Shown here in pieces: positions 23,516 through 35,244 of a DNA stretch of 64,000 bases; positions within the stretch are counted from its first letter, which is position 1; each line of letters begins with the position of its first letter. The position numbers were made by a program, and so were the translations under genes. The DNA comes from Paramarasmius palmivorus. Lineage: Eukaryota > Basidiomycota > Agaricomycetes > Agaricales > Marasmiaceae. The stretch lies in assembly GCA_037176845.1 (NCBI GenBank), contig JAYKXP010000003.1, positions 1,116,001 to 1,180,000 of the forward strand. Reading direction: 5' to 3'. The notes beneath the pieces are model-generated. The model searched no databases. It saw nothing but the letters and a program-made list of their open reading frames with translations, and was not told where the DNA came from.

Positions 23516-25847
23516 TCATGATCCTACGCCAAGCCTGGAACGGATTTCAGTGGAACGAAGCAAACATTGGTCAGAGAAACGCACCTTCTTTTACTATGTT
23601 CGTATACAACATAGGATATCGATACTGACGGTACCACCTGCTCAGGTCCGGTCAGCCTGATACTCCGATACACATAATGCTTGCTCACCTTCGCTAGTGT
23701 AGGTAATAGGCCTCTATAGAAACCTCTCCATCCCTCCCTCTCCCATGTTTTGGCGGCGACATCCCATGGACCAGTGTAGGTTTGCGGATGCCCCGAGCTG
23801 CCAGATGCCTGCAGTCTCGTTCTGACTAGGTTCATAGGATACACGGAAGTGGCACCGACACTGCCGGATAAGCTACCAAACGCCAGTAGTGCGAGAACCC
23901 CAGGTTCATCTTGCTCCGTTGACCTGCAATAAGCGAGCTTAAGGGCCTCAAACGTGGACATATCGATAGCTGAGTAGGGAAATACGCCCAGCAGCCCGAT
24001 CTGCAAGTCGCATGTTACTCAGGAAGCTGCCTCGAGTTACCGAAACTGGGAACTCACAGTCAACCCGCGATAGTAGGCCCTGAAGCCTCCTAACGCCCAT
24101 ACCCGCTTGGCCGCACCTATTAATGTACGTTTTTGTCCGCCAGTTGAGCTCATCATTTGCGTCTGTAAAGAATCAAACTTGTTAGAAGAACTAGCAATGA
24201 GTCATAGATAGTGACCCTACCTTCAACGTCTCTATTGGGTATATGCCTGTGCTTCATGAGACACTCGCAAATGAAAATACCGAGTAATATGCGTACTAAG
24301 TTGGCTACTTATCCCCCCAATACCGCCTGAGAGAAAACGGCTAACTCCAGATATATTCCGCGGATCGTCAACGTTGTCCCAGTACTTGGCGAATGCCCGC
24401 TTCTGTACACAGGATGAAGGTATGAATATAGCCATGCTACGAGATTCATGTTGCACTTACCGAAGATTCGTATGCAAAGAATTTGATTGCAGACTCTGGG
24501 AATATCTTGGCCACAGAAAGGCCATTGCCTGTCCAGAATGCCAATACACCTCCTTCAGCGTATATCCGGGCAACAGCACTACCGATTGCTTTTACACCGC
24601 CCATCCCAGGTTGAGAACCCATGGCACCGCCTAAGTCGGGAGGTCTTGTAATCAGAAAGATTTTTAAACGATCGAAAGGTGCTGTGCATGTCCTTGAGAC
24701 TGTACGTTTATATGAGAATGACGGACACAATGCAGTACTAAACACATACCCGCCCCTGCTATGCCTCCAGCCAACAGGAATTTCAGCGCCGTGTGGTGTT
24801 CTAAAAAGGAGTGTACATCCTCTTCTTCGTCATCCTCATCATCGTCTGCTTCCACGAGTGTGGGTGTAGCATGAGGATTCTGAGTGGAGGAATCTACTGT
24901 CAAGTGCCGAGCCGTGTGCGCGTTGGGTAAAGTGAGAGGTGGCGGCTTGTCTTCCGCACTAAGGCTGACATCACCTGCATACACCACACGAGGTCCGTTA
25001 GTAACGCTCTTGGTGGCCAAAACGCCGCACTTGCCTTCCATGGTGACACGGGCAGGACCTCGACCGTCATCGCCCAAGAACCTCGTCATTTGATAGTACT
25101 TGTAGATCTCGGCAGGTGAGATCTTGCGGGGAAGGAGGAGGAGAAAGTCGCGGAATTCGGAAAAGGTAATGGGTCTTGAATGAGGAGAAGAGGTAAGGAA
25201 TGTCATGAATTCAGAAAGGGTAGCCTGGTTTAGTTGAATGCCTAGCGTTTGAAGACGAATGAGATGTGAACTCAGAGGATTGGCAATAGACTATACCAGA
25301 TTTCCGTAGAGCCATGTCCAACTCCCGTGCATCCAAATGACCATTTCCGTCGAGATCGAGTTCATTGTGAAATATTGTCCAGAGCTCTGAAGAAAAGCGT
25401 CAATAGCTGTAAGCAAAGGCGTTCAACACGTTGCGCACCGGCCTCCTTCGCCTCTGCATAGGCCTTGAACTCATTCCAATCCAAAGGTTTTCGCGTGGAG
25501 TGCCCTATCGACGTCGAACCGCGTTTTACACATCTGCCCAACAGCTCATTCTCGTACTCGGCTCGCAGTTTCTCTGCTCTTTCCAGGTCTGGGTCCTTCC
25601 TGGTTTTGTGATGTGAGCCAGTCAGGTATCCTGACTCGCAGATGTGATGCCAAACAGCGTGTAGCCTCCGTTTTCGATACTCCTTCCCTTCCTGCTCGCG
25701 GAATTCTTCCAGGGTCTGCGGGAGCGTAGTCTTCACATGCGGATCCGATCGTAGTTTGGGTATGAGAGGGGGGTCTATTGCGCCTGAGAGAGATTCGTCG
25801 TAAATTTCATGCTTGCTCGGAGAGTGCTTGGGGCTCTCCGAGGCCAT
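23516..25847 (-). CDS. EF-hand mitochondrial carrier (SCaMC / Sal1-like, ATP-Mg/Pi type)
   Basis: Start at 25847 (MASESPKHSP), stop at 23516 after KRRLGVGS. The N-terminal half is a calcium-sensing region with one clear EF-hand loop, DLDGNGHLDARE, and an acidic linker (ADDDEDDEEEDV). The C-terminal half has the three carrier repeats: FLLAGGIAGAGVSRTCTAP then DRLKIFL; FLSGGIGGISSQLSIYPIE; and GSLSGSVGATSVYPMNLVRT. The PxD/E-x-x-R/K signatures are seen as APFDRLK, YPIETLK and YPMNLVR. WTGNGLSVAKIFPESAIKF is typical of calcium-dependent carriers. Family knowledge: exchange of ATP-Mg for phosphate across the inner membrane, gated by calcium. About ten introns, one with a GC donor (24975-25034). 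Confidence 0.92.
24975..25034 (-). other. GC-AG intron, 60 nt and stopless, in the carrier gene
   Basis: On the minus strand the sequence is GAAG|GCAAGT, a perfect TACTAAC branch site about 22 nt from the end, and TATGCAG|GTGATG. There is no GT donor at this place that keeps the family reading. Splicing joins TMEG to DVSLSAED. Because 60 nt is 20 codons without stop, unspliced mRNA would also stay in frame. Confidence 0.75.
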
Positions 25848-26217
25848 CTATGACGCCGAGTCGACAAGTAGGTCGATAATGAAGCTCGAGGTTATGCTCT
25901 GACCCTCGAGGAAAGAAGAAAATGTTTATGAAGGAGTTTTCGGTTTCTCCTTCAACTTGAAGGGTACATTCGCCGAGGCTTGTATGATAATGATGCGGAA
26001 ACTTGGTCAACGCCAACTTTCATCAGTCCCGTTATGTCATTGAATCTCCCGCAATGCTATTGGCTACCGGGTTCTACCAAATACATCTACACACTTGTTT
26101 CTACTAAGTAAATATTCTATTGCTACAAATCCCTCGGAAAAAAAGTCCACCAAAGAGGCCAGTGAAAAAGAAAAATAGATATCCCGAAATAACCAAGGCG
26201 GGGTAAGTCCAGCACGT
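25848..26217. other. Intergenic region
   Basis: 370 bases between two minus-strand genes: promoter of the carrier and 3' end of the unknown gene. Nothing recognisable. Confidence 0.3.
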
Positions 26218-27558
26218 TCACTCTGGTCGTGCAGTGGAACAGCCAAAGACACGACCCAGCATGCCTCCCAGGGCACGGAAGAAGTCAACGAAACCCAGAC
26301 GTCCACGCCAGCTGGACTGGTCCGAGATCTCATTGCCTTTCCGCTGAAAATTTTTAGGAAGTGTAACGCGGTGCATAGGAAGAATCGGAACATTGTGGCA
26401 TTCGCTTCCATCATCTCTGTGAGGATGATGGTGGGTGCCACTGCTGGCACTGCCAGCATCTTCACCAGGAATAGGAACTAACGTTAATGATGACCTCCTC
26501 GATCTCTCCGTTTTCCAAGAGGATTTGGGAGATAACGTAGCGAGGGGCAAGGGTCGTTCGGCAGTAGGTAGTAGATGATTTGGCCGTAGGTCTGGTCTGC
26601 TGAAGCGATCAGTCCTAATCGATGTAACGGACCCCTTTGAAGATTGCATCTCCATGGGTTCTGGGTTTGGGAGTAAATGAATGCTCCCAACGTGTCGAGC
26701 GCTGAGGGTGTGTGGTCGGCCAGAGAGCCGTACTGACATGTGTTTCTGTACGACAGCAGTAGGAAGCACCTCGATTGAGTCAGCCCGTGCTGTAGATGTC
26801 TCGGAGCCTTGTCGCAAGCGGGCTGCTGGAGGTGGAGGAGGATACTCGAGAGGAATTTCCGATCCTCGCTCGACTTTCCGTACACGCACCGAGGCTTCAA
26901 CAATCATCAATTCTGGACGATAACTGTGGTCCAATGATTGTTGTGTGGCGCCAGGCTGGTCCACGACGGTGTCCCCGTCTTGAAGCTTTCGCTTGCGGTT
27001 CTCTGTAGGGATCGGAGGCGTAGGAGGCCGGAAGATCTATCGCTTAGGAATTAGTGGGACTTGCTGAAGAAATCTGTGAGATCTACTTGCCTGAGGTAGT
27101 CCACGTCGCGGACTTCTCGGGCTCTGGGGTAGGACGAGACGGGGCTCCTCTTCTGTAACTACCGTAGTGTCGAATGACTGGATAGGTTCTAGTTAGCTAA
27201 CACCACGCAGAAAATGGATACACTATACCGAAACTTGGCTCTCGAATTCGTATCGAAGTTCGAGATCTACATCCTCAGGAGTTTCTGGGACGCCAGAGTC
27301 CGACACCGCTGTGTTGTGAAATACGTGCTTCCAATCAGAGGGTAGCTAGCCAGAGTAGGTAAGTTTTAAGACGTAAAACATAAACATGTTAAGGCCTACT
27401 GGTGGTATGCTGTCTCTGATGGACACGACCGATAATATCGGCGAGGGTGGCAGCGGCGAGGTTGGTGCATATGCCGGGGATGCTGGTGGCGATGGCACAT
27501 ACAGTGGCACTGGCTTCCGGTAGCTTTTGTTTCGAGGACTACTGGGAGAGGAATTCAT
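26218..27558 (-). CDS. Conserved hypothetical proline/serine-rich protein
   Basis: I do not recognise a named family. Start at 27558 (MNSSPSSPRNKSYRKPV), stop at 26218. The exons join as SIRDSIPP|LPSDWKHVFHNTAVSDSGVP, then ETPEDVDLELRYEFESQVS, an exon with EEPRLVLPQSPRSPRRGLPQ, then IFRPPTPPIPTENRKRKL and the long last exon. The coherent reading across four splice junctions supports a real gene. It is mostly disordered: proline/serine rich, a basic NRKRK patch that could be a nuclear signal, and a hydrophobic-aromatic end (WRGRLGFVDFFRALGGMLGR). One intron (27037-27090) appears to use a GC donor. No catalytic motif is seen. Confidence 0.6.
27037..27090 (-). other. GC-AG intron in hypothetical gene
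   Basis: On the minus strand CTCAG|GCAAGT begins a 54-nt intron that ends CGATAG|ATCTTC, with CACTAAT as a possible branch site. It joins RRGLPQ to IFRPPTPP in phase 0. No nearby GT donor gives this reading. Confidence 0.55.
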
Positions 27559-28288
27559 GGGGAAAGTGAAGGAGCGACTATGAATGATATAAGAAAAGAG
27601 TACGAAAAAACAGAAGGAACGAAAGGACAGCTTAGTCGTTTGGAACGAAAGCCGCTTTAAATCCTCGAGGGAGGAGGTCAAAGCAAAGAGACAAAGGGGA
27701 GTGAAACGAGTTATAAAGGCGAGAGCCTACACATATTTGGGTATTTCTATTCCTGTTAATGATGAAAAGGTCTTAGTTTCCTACGACATGCGGCTGCAAC
27801 GACTTCGATTCGGATATATCAGAAGCCTCGTTTGAAATGAAATTGGCGCTCATTCAATTAGATGGTCAGCCTTCCACGTTCTGGCAAGGCAAGATTCAAT
27901 GCTATTTGATCGAGGGGGGAAGCAGCCATCCGATGTGCCGTGCTGCGGCGCACCCAATACGTATTGGATGTCCTAGTGCAATGTTCTTGGGCGTATAGCC
28001 ACTTGCGATAGTGAAGTACTTGCGCAACAGACATCTGGAGATTGACGAAACTCAGTACTCGAAGACAAAGAGAAGTTTGACGGTAGGCAAGGCCTACGTA
28101 ATTCATTACTGGGAGGTATCTTGACCCGGACCGGCCCGAGGCAATCGCTGAAACCACTGCGCCTTCAATTGATGGGCTCAGGGTCCAGGCAAAGTCCTTC
28201 TCGATTAAGAGTAATTGAGAGCAAATTGGGAGGCTTCTTCACCTCCATCGCAATTGTTCGGGGTGTTGATTATGTTACATTCACAATT
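27559..28288. other. Intergenic region between hypothetical gene and TspO gene
   Basis: 730 bases: promoter of the proline-rich gene and 3' region of TspO. A 99-codon open frame on the minus strand (27858-28157) has no family resemblance and looks fortuitous. Confidence 0.35.
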
Positions 28289-29285
28289 TCAATCTTCCTT
28301 GGATAGATCGCGTCTTCCGCGGTTCAGCCACCAGATTCCTCCGTTGAGATATGTTGCAAATGTTAGCCAGGCGCAGTATGGCAGCAGGAAGTACGTTGTC
28401 TTGGATTGCGTGGGTCCATCGAGGAGTTTCTACCAATATGACCAAATCAGAAGCAATTCTTCAACTCCAAGTATAGACAACTTACGGTCATATAGTATGT
28501 TGTGCCAGCCAGGAGTGCGCTGTCAATCAAGGCCAGACCGACCTAGGTGGTTATAGAGCATTTCATTGGGTGAAGCTGGGTAGATAGAGAGTTGTATGGC
28601 GTACCTGTTTGGCGTTAAAGAAGAGAGGACTCCAGATGAAGTTCATGGAAAGCTGGGCGTAGTATAAGGCAATTCCTAAAGTGAGTGAATCCCTTCGATT
28701 CGAAAGGTTAGCAACACATTGAATACCCGGAAAAGACGGACTACCTAGTGCTAGGTGATACTGCAGTGTCTAGTGCTTTGACAGCCAAGTGTGAGGCATA
28801 TCCCATAGCTAAGTTATAGATCAGTCATTGCATTGAGAGCAGATAGTCGACATCGCACATAGATACAATATAGGCCACACGACAGGGAAAACTTGGCGAG
28901 GAGGTCTACCTGGAGGAGCCAATAGGTCCTAAACACGATATCAGATTGATTCTGACCAAATGGCGAACGTGAAGCATAGAAGACTACCTTGTACCTGGTA
29001 ACCAAGCTTGTCAAACGAATTCCTTCCAATGAGAGTTACAGACGTACCATTGGCCGCGAACCACTTTTGCCGTAGAGGAACCGCTAAGAATACCCAAGGT
29101 CAAAGGAAGACCCACGGCTACCCTGCAATGAGATTTGGTGACGATGTAAATTCAAGATCATAAAAACGGCGCACACTGTTGAAAGTGTGTTAGTAAGGAC
29201 CAAGTTGAATCTATGAAAATAGAAGAGACTTGCCTGGGTTTCTAGGCAAAGCAATCAAGATATTTGGGAGATGAATAGAAGACAT
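28289..29285 (-). CDS. TspO/MBR (translocator protein) family membrane protein
   Basis: Start at 29285 (MSSIHLPNILIALPRNP), stop at 28289 after DLSKED; about six small exons. Joined, the protein has VAVGLPLTLGILSGSSTAKV, WYKDLLAPPGRPPRQVFPVV followed by WPILY and GYASHLA, YYAQLSMNFIWSPLFF, and LLPYCAWLTFATYLNGGIWW. These are the conserved tryptophan- and proline-rich segments of the five-helix TspO fold; length of about 190 residues fits. TspO proteins bind porphyrins and sterols and are tied to stress and tetrapyrrole handling in outer mitochondrial or ER/Golgi membranes. In plants and fungi they are commonly stress induced. No signal peptide; the first helix is near the N-terminus. Confidence 0.88.
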
Positions 29286-30878
29286 AAAGAAGGGTTAAAA
29301 GCAAGCCAGCTCAACCGGCTTTCTCGTCGCCTTTTCATGTGCGAAAGTGGTTGGAGATTCAGAGCATGGTCCCGAGTACAGTTGGCCTGGATCGAACTTC
29401 GGCTGGGATGACGTCTGTGTCGGGCCGGGCGCTAGTCTCATGCTTTCGGTAGAGACGAATGCTATAGCGCTCATTAGTGGCTCGTTAATCATTAATCATT
29501 AATCACTCTCTGAATCGATTTCGGCGCGGATGCAGTCGCATTCAGATAATTTACGGAGCATGTAATACACAGAGCTATGTAACAGTGTAAAAAGTTAAAT
29601 CCATGTGAGTGGAACGCAGTGAGCAAAACAGACAGGCAAGGCAGACCATGACCAAGGAATGTAGTATTGAGCTATGTTGGGGTTGAAATGTATAGGATAG
29701 ATGTCTAGGAGGTTGGCGAACAGCAAATGCGAGGGCTGAACTACAGTCACCATGTTAGCATAAAGTAACAACGAGACTAGGTAACATACTTGCTGAAATC
29801 CCGAACAGATATAAGCGGTGAGTTCGAATCGAAGAGGTGCAGAGAAGACGATAGCTTGTACCCTGAGACGAGGATCAATGAAGGGAAGCGGCTTCAGAAT
29901 GTTCAATGTCGAGAGGTTTCGCGTGCATATCAGAATATCGCGCATTCTGAATTGTTTGAAGATACTCCACAAAGGGTGATCTGCATAGACTTGAAATTAG
30001 ACCTTTGCAGCAAGGGTGTGTTATAAATATACCCTTGTCAACGGACAAATACGTTCCAGATCCATCATGCTCAAGAAAACCAACGCCACGTACATTATAC
30101 CAGCCCTTGAAGTCATAAGTCTCCTTGCTTTTCGTATCCTAACATAATGTGACCACCAAACGATGCAATCTAGGTTTCCAAACCTAGGCTTCGAGAAGGA
30201 GCTGCCTGTTTAGTGGCCATGACAAACCCCACTATATGGGCTAGCTCGTAGACAATGGAGGATGCGATGGAAACTGGAGCAGTCTGTTTAAACATGTGGT
30301 CAGCAACGATACAAAGCGACGCCAGAAAACCAGCCAGCACTTACTCTTCCTGGCGCGAAAGATACACACAGCGCACAGAATCTTTCACGGGATGCATGTG
30401 GTCTAGTGCAGAAAGAAGGCTGAAAGAAGGCTGGTTTCCATATAGATTGCATGTCCACTCCACTTTCCTGCCCGAATCGAGTCGTCCCTTTTAGGTACAT
30501 CGTGGAGCGATGTAAGGGAAAATATTGAGTAATGGAATCGCGGATTTCGTCGTATCTCTGGACAAGAGTGGCCGTATGCAGGTTAGGATCCAGCGAAGCC
30601 AGAGCAAATTGTGCGATAGCATTGTTGTCATGGATGATTGCGTTGCGAAATGTCGTAGAGTCTGCACATGGTCGTCATCACAAGGCAGGAAAAATTGAGG
30701 TCTATCAATAGCACAGAAAGCTGATCCTTCTGCATGCGTGAGTAGAGAAATCGGGTCGACGAAGTCAGAAGGAAAAAGAGAGAGACCCAGCTGTCACCAG
30801 ATTCTGACTAGGCACTCCATCGGTCCGCGCGTAGCCGGTTACTCAAAAACATAATTTTTATAATCTTGCGTCAAATCA
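29286..30878. other. 1.6 kb without a clear gene; possible decayed coding sequence on minus strand
   Basis: Contains the TspO promoter (with three tandem TTAATCA units at 29485-29505) and the HIS4 promoter. On the minus strand at about 30490-30665 one frame reads like real protein (TTFRNAIIHDNNAIAQFALA and LVQRYDEIRDSITQYFPLHR). Downstream, protein-like pieces sit in different frames, with a good donor at about 30346 (GA|GTAAGT) and an acceptor near 30283. I cannot join them into an intact gene. A second minus-strand frame, 29595-29972 (125 codons), is hydrophobic but unrecognised. It may be a poorly conserved gene, or remains of one. Confidence 0.3.
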
Positions 30879-33499
30879 ATGACTCGGTTTTTACCTCTCA
30901 TCGACTCGAGCGAGTCCAGCGACGAGCTTCTCAAAGCTCTGTCTCTTCTAGGACCTCTCGTAGTATCCTCGTCTTCTCCTTCTCTTTATGACAGCACCTA
31001 CGTGCTAGAAGACCAAAGCAAACCCCAGTCTGTGGATCAGATCATCTCATTGCTTGATGGAGGTGTAGACAAGGTCATTCTACCCCTTGGATCAGCAAAA
31101 GAGGCGATAAACGCAATTCCAAAGGAGAGGCTCGTACTTCTTCTGGACGTCGCCAACTTTAGCGCCGTCTCTGATACCGTTCGCAATGGCGTTTCTGGTG
31201 TCCTTCTCAAAACTCCAGAGATTGACCTTGACCTCATTACATCCGTCTCCAAGTTCTTCTCGAATTCGACCATCCATGTTCTCTCAGGCAGCTCAACTCT
31301 GCCATCCATGCCGACAATACGTGCCTTGTTCGCCAGTGGTGCGAATCTAGTGCTTCCGACTTCCAAGCTCACGCTTTCTCCGACCTCTTCCACCCAACTG
31401 AACGTTGCAGACGTGTTCCTTGCCCCCATTACGTCGGATAGACCTGATGGTCTCTTTCCTACCGTTGTGTCGACACAGACAGGTCATTCCTTGGGTTTGG
31501 TTTATTCATCCAAGGAATCAATCCGGGAGAGTATTTCAACCGGGAAGGGCGTATACCAGTCACGAAAACACGGTCTATGGAGGAAAGGGGAGACCTCAGG
31601 AGCCACACAGGACGTCGTTAGCATTCGTGTCGACTGTGACTCGGACGCTGTAGAGTTCAGGGTCATCCAGCACGGCCCCGGTTTCTGCCACCTCGAACGG
31701 GAGTCGTGTTTCGGAGAAGCCAGTGGTTTGCCCGCTCTGGAGAGAACCTTGGTCTCACGATACAAGTCAGCGCCTCCTGGTTCTTACACCAAGCGTCTAT
31801 TTGACGACCCGCAATTGTTGCGGTCCAAGATCATGGAAGAAGCAGACGAACTTTGTCGCGCCGAGTCGAAAGAAGAAGTTGCTTTTGAAGCCGCTGATCT
31901 TTTCTACTTTGCGTTGACAAAATGTACCGCATTTGGTGTCGGCATTGCAGACATTGAACGTTCCCTTGACAAAAAGGCAAAGAAGGTTACACGGAGACCC
32001 GGCAATGCTAAACCCCAGTGGTCACAAAAACCTTCCTCGACCGCACCAACTTCTGCACCGGTTACCGATGGACCCATTCGTATGCGTACTTCCGATCTCT
32101 CTCAGGTTACGAACGAGGGAAGAGCGGCCCTACTGCGCCGACCCGTTCTGAAATCTGATGAGATGATTGAGAAAGTGAAACCTATTGTCTCGGACGTTCG
32201 CAAACGCGGGGATGTTGCTCTTCTCGAGTTGACTGCCAAATTCGACAAGGCAAAGTTATCCTCCACTTGCATATTCCCACCATACCCGAAGGAGACCATG
32301 CAAGTCCCAGACGACATACGACAGGCCATCGACAAAGCTTATCAAAATATCAAAAAGTTCCACGAAGCACAGGCGGACGGAACATCTCTGCGAGTGGAAA
32401 CCATGCCAGGAGTCGTGTGTTCCCGATTTGCTCGGGCGATCGCACGTGTGGGATTGTACATACCAGGAGGAACAGCCATCTTGCCTTCTACGGCCCTTAT
32501 GTTAGGAATACCAGCCCAGGTTGCTGGCTGTAGAGAGATCGTTTTCGCTACCCCGCCCCGTGCCGATGGAAGCATCTCCCCAGAGGTCATGTATGTCGCG
32601 CACCTTGTCGGCGCATCAGCTGTACTCAAAGCCGGTGGGGCACAAGCTGTCGCTGCGCTGGCTTATGGTACACAAACGGTGCCGAAGGTGGACAAAATCT
32701 TCGGACCCGGAAACCAATGGGTCACTGCTGCGAAGATGCTTGTTCAAAATGACACCGATGCTCTTGTGAGTATTGATATGCCAGCCGGACCAAGTGAGGT
32801 GCTAGTAAGTATTTCTCATCGATCTACTATAGTGCTGTTAACCCAAGTACCTATACAGGTCATAGCTGACTATACCGCACATCCTTCGTTCGTCGCTGCC
32901 GATCTACTTTCCCAAGCTGAGCACGGTGTTGACTCACAAGTCGTTTTGGTGGCTGTCGATCTTACCCCAGAACACCTAGCGGAAATTGAGGCAGAAGTCG
33001 ACAAACAGGCAAATGCATTATCTCGCATTAATATAGTGAAGGAGTCTATCCCCAAGAGTATCATTGTGAAGGCATCAAGTGTCGAAGAAGCGATCGCTTT
33101 CTCTAACGATTATGCTCCTGAGCACCTGATCCTTCACCTAGAAAATGCGGCAGATAAGGTCAAATCGATCGAAAACGCTGGGAGCGTGTTTGTTGGTCCC
33201 TACACGCCTGAAAGGTCTGTCACTACCCCGGTTTTGGTGTGCAACGTTCACTGATAAACTCGGTTGACAGTTGTGGTGACTACGCATCTGGAACCAATCA
33301 TACTCTGCCTACAAATGGCTATGCTCGACAATTTAGTGGTGTCAACACTCAGTCTTTCCAGAAACATATCACATCTCAGGAAATTACTGTTGACGGTCTA
33401 AAGGAGCTAGGTCCAATCGTCGCTACACTCGCTGACTGCGAAGGCTTGCAAGCCCACGCGAATGCTGTTCGCATTCGGTTACAGTCCGGTAAAGTCTAA
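30879..33499 (+). CDS. HIS4: Histidine biosynthesis trifunctional protein (PRA-CH, PRA-PH, histidinol dehydrogenase)
   Basis: Exons 30879-32804, 32859-33214 and 33271-33499; about 836 residues. The N-terminal 200 residues are the usual fungal extension. Residues about 205-285 are the phosphoribosyl-AMP cyclohydrolase ([32 protein letters not shown]). Residues about 290-375 are the phosphoribosyl-ATP pyrophosphohydrolase ([19 protein letters not shown]). From about 400 on is histidinol dehydrogenase ([69 protein letters not shown]). The enzyme catalyses steps 2, 3, 9 and 10 of histidine synthesis in the cytosol. All three domains look intact. Convergent with PDHB. Confidence 0.97.
32805..32858 (+). 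other. Stopless 54-nt intron in HIS4
   Basis: GTAAGT donor directly after PAGPSEVL, a TTAACC branch-like site and CTATACAG acceptor. The stretch is 18 codons without a stop, so unspliced mRNA adds 18 residues between PAGPSEVL and [10 protein letters not shown], inside the most conserved block of histidinol dehydrogenase. Confidence 0.85.
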
Positions 33500-33693
33500 T
33501 GAGCAATACCTAGTAAAAGCTGTGGGGTCTGTTGACCTTCCGCAAAGTGTACTATTATTCATGTAGACGCAACACAACAGGGATAGATCCGAATAATAAA
33601 ACATAGCATTATATAGCCCAAAACTGAAAAAGCTCTACACAGTGGGATAAGTCTAGTTTACTGAAGGACTGCAACGACAAACGGGAAATAAAC

Positions 33694-35150
33694 TTAGTTC
33701 GTCCTGTAGAGAGCACGTTTTGCGACCTTGACGATCAGCGGTGTGTCAGGGAAGGCTAATGCTTCAAGGTTGGTGGCATACTACAAAAACCGGTCAGCTT
33801 AACTATGTGAATGATTGACGAACAGAAAATACTCACAGGAGTAGGAACATCAGCTCCGGTGACACGCTCAACAGGAGCATCAAGGTAGTCAAAGGCCTCG
33901 CTCTCGACTATCTGTGCGCAAATTTCACTTCCAACACCGAACGCAGGGAAACCACCTTCCACGATTAATAATCTATCATTCGAGAGTAAGCTTGCTATAA
34001 CCTAGATAGATAGGGTCAGGGATCTCACCGGTTGGTCTTCTTCACCGACTTTTTAATGCTGTCGATATCAAGGGGCCGAATACTTCGGAGGTTAATAACC
34101 TCAGCCTTGATACCCTCCTTGGCTAATATATCTGCGGCCTCCATCGAGTGGGTAACCATCTTGCTGTGCGCAACGATGGTGACATCGGAACCTTCACGCT
34201 CAACCTTGGCTTTGCCAATGGGGAGCAGGAAATTGTCCGACATAGCCTCCGCGGACATGGGGAAGGAAACACCGTACATCATTTCGTTTTCAAGGAAAAC
34301 GACAGGGTTGGGGTCACGAATGGCCGCCTACAAGAAGTTCAGTAAGTTTGGGCTACAAAAAATCGTGTGCACCGTACCTTGAGGAGACCCTTGCAGTCTT
34401 CGGAGTTCCATGGACTGATGACCTTGAGGCCAGGAACCTGACCGTACCATGCTGCGTAGTCTTGCGAGTGTTGAGCAGCGACACCAGCAGCAGCACCGTT
34501 TGGTCCACGGAAGACTACGGGACAAGGAACGTTTCCTCCGGACATGTAGTATGTCTTTCCAGCAGAGTTCACTATTTGATCAATGGCCTGCATTGCAAAG
34601 TTCCACGTCATGAACTCGCAACTGAACGAGATGAGTGCTAGTGCTTTAACTAAAATCTGGATAACACACGTACATTGGACGCAAGCCTTGTAATGCAGCA
34701 CCAACAGCAATACCAGTGAAACCCATCTCCGTGATTGGTGTGTCAATCACTCGCTTCTCACCGAACTTGTCGAGGAGGCCTTTGGTGACCTACCAGCAGC
34801 ATAAGAATATCAGTTTGACCAAGTTTATACTTCAGAAGAGACAGGTAACATTACCTTGTAAGCACCATTGTAACGTGCAACCTCTTCACCCATAATGAAC
34901 ACGCTCTCGTCCCGTATCATCTCCTCTTCCATAGCAGCATTTAAAGCCTCTCGAACAGTCATCTATACAAGTATTTGGCTTTCTCAGACGCGCCATTAGA
35001 AGAAAAGTCGCGAAGAGGAAGACGTACAGTGTGGCCATTGTCCGCTGTAGCATATGTCCGGGCTAATCTCAATGACTTGGCAGCAACCGGGGAGAATGTC
35101 GAACGAGTCCTGTGGAGAGCAGAGAGACGACCGAAACGAGCAAGAGCCAT
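33694..35150 (-). CDS. PDB1: Pyruvate dehydrogenase E1 component, beta subunit (mitochondrial)
   Basis: Start at 35150 with a basic, Arg/Ser-rich presequence ([18 protein letters not shown]) typical of a mitochondrial targeting signal; stop at 33694 after AKRALYRTN. The mature part has [94 protein letters not shown], and [17 protein letters not shown] near the C-terminus. These are the conserved blocks of E1 beta, including the Glu that contacts the thiamine ring. With E1 alpha it decarboxylates pyruvate in the matrix complex that makes acetyl-CoA. Seven or so introns. Divergent from the SDR gene with only 155 bp between starts. Confidence 0.96.
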
Positions 35151-35244
35151 TTCAAGGTAGTGAAGGGGGAAGGAAAGGATAGGGATGAGGCAAAGAGTGC
35201 AAAATCCGTACCTCGTCCCGACTTTTTTCGCTGGGGTTGCAATC

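Noticed and set aside
30414..30432. Short tandem repeat GAAGGCTGAAAGAAGGCTG
   Set aside because: Two imperfect copies only; too short to support a functional call.
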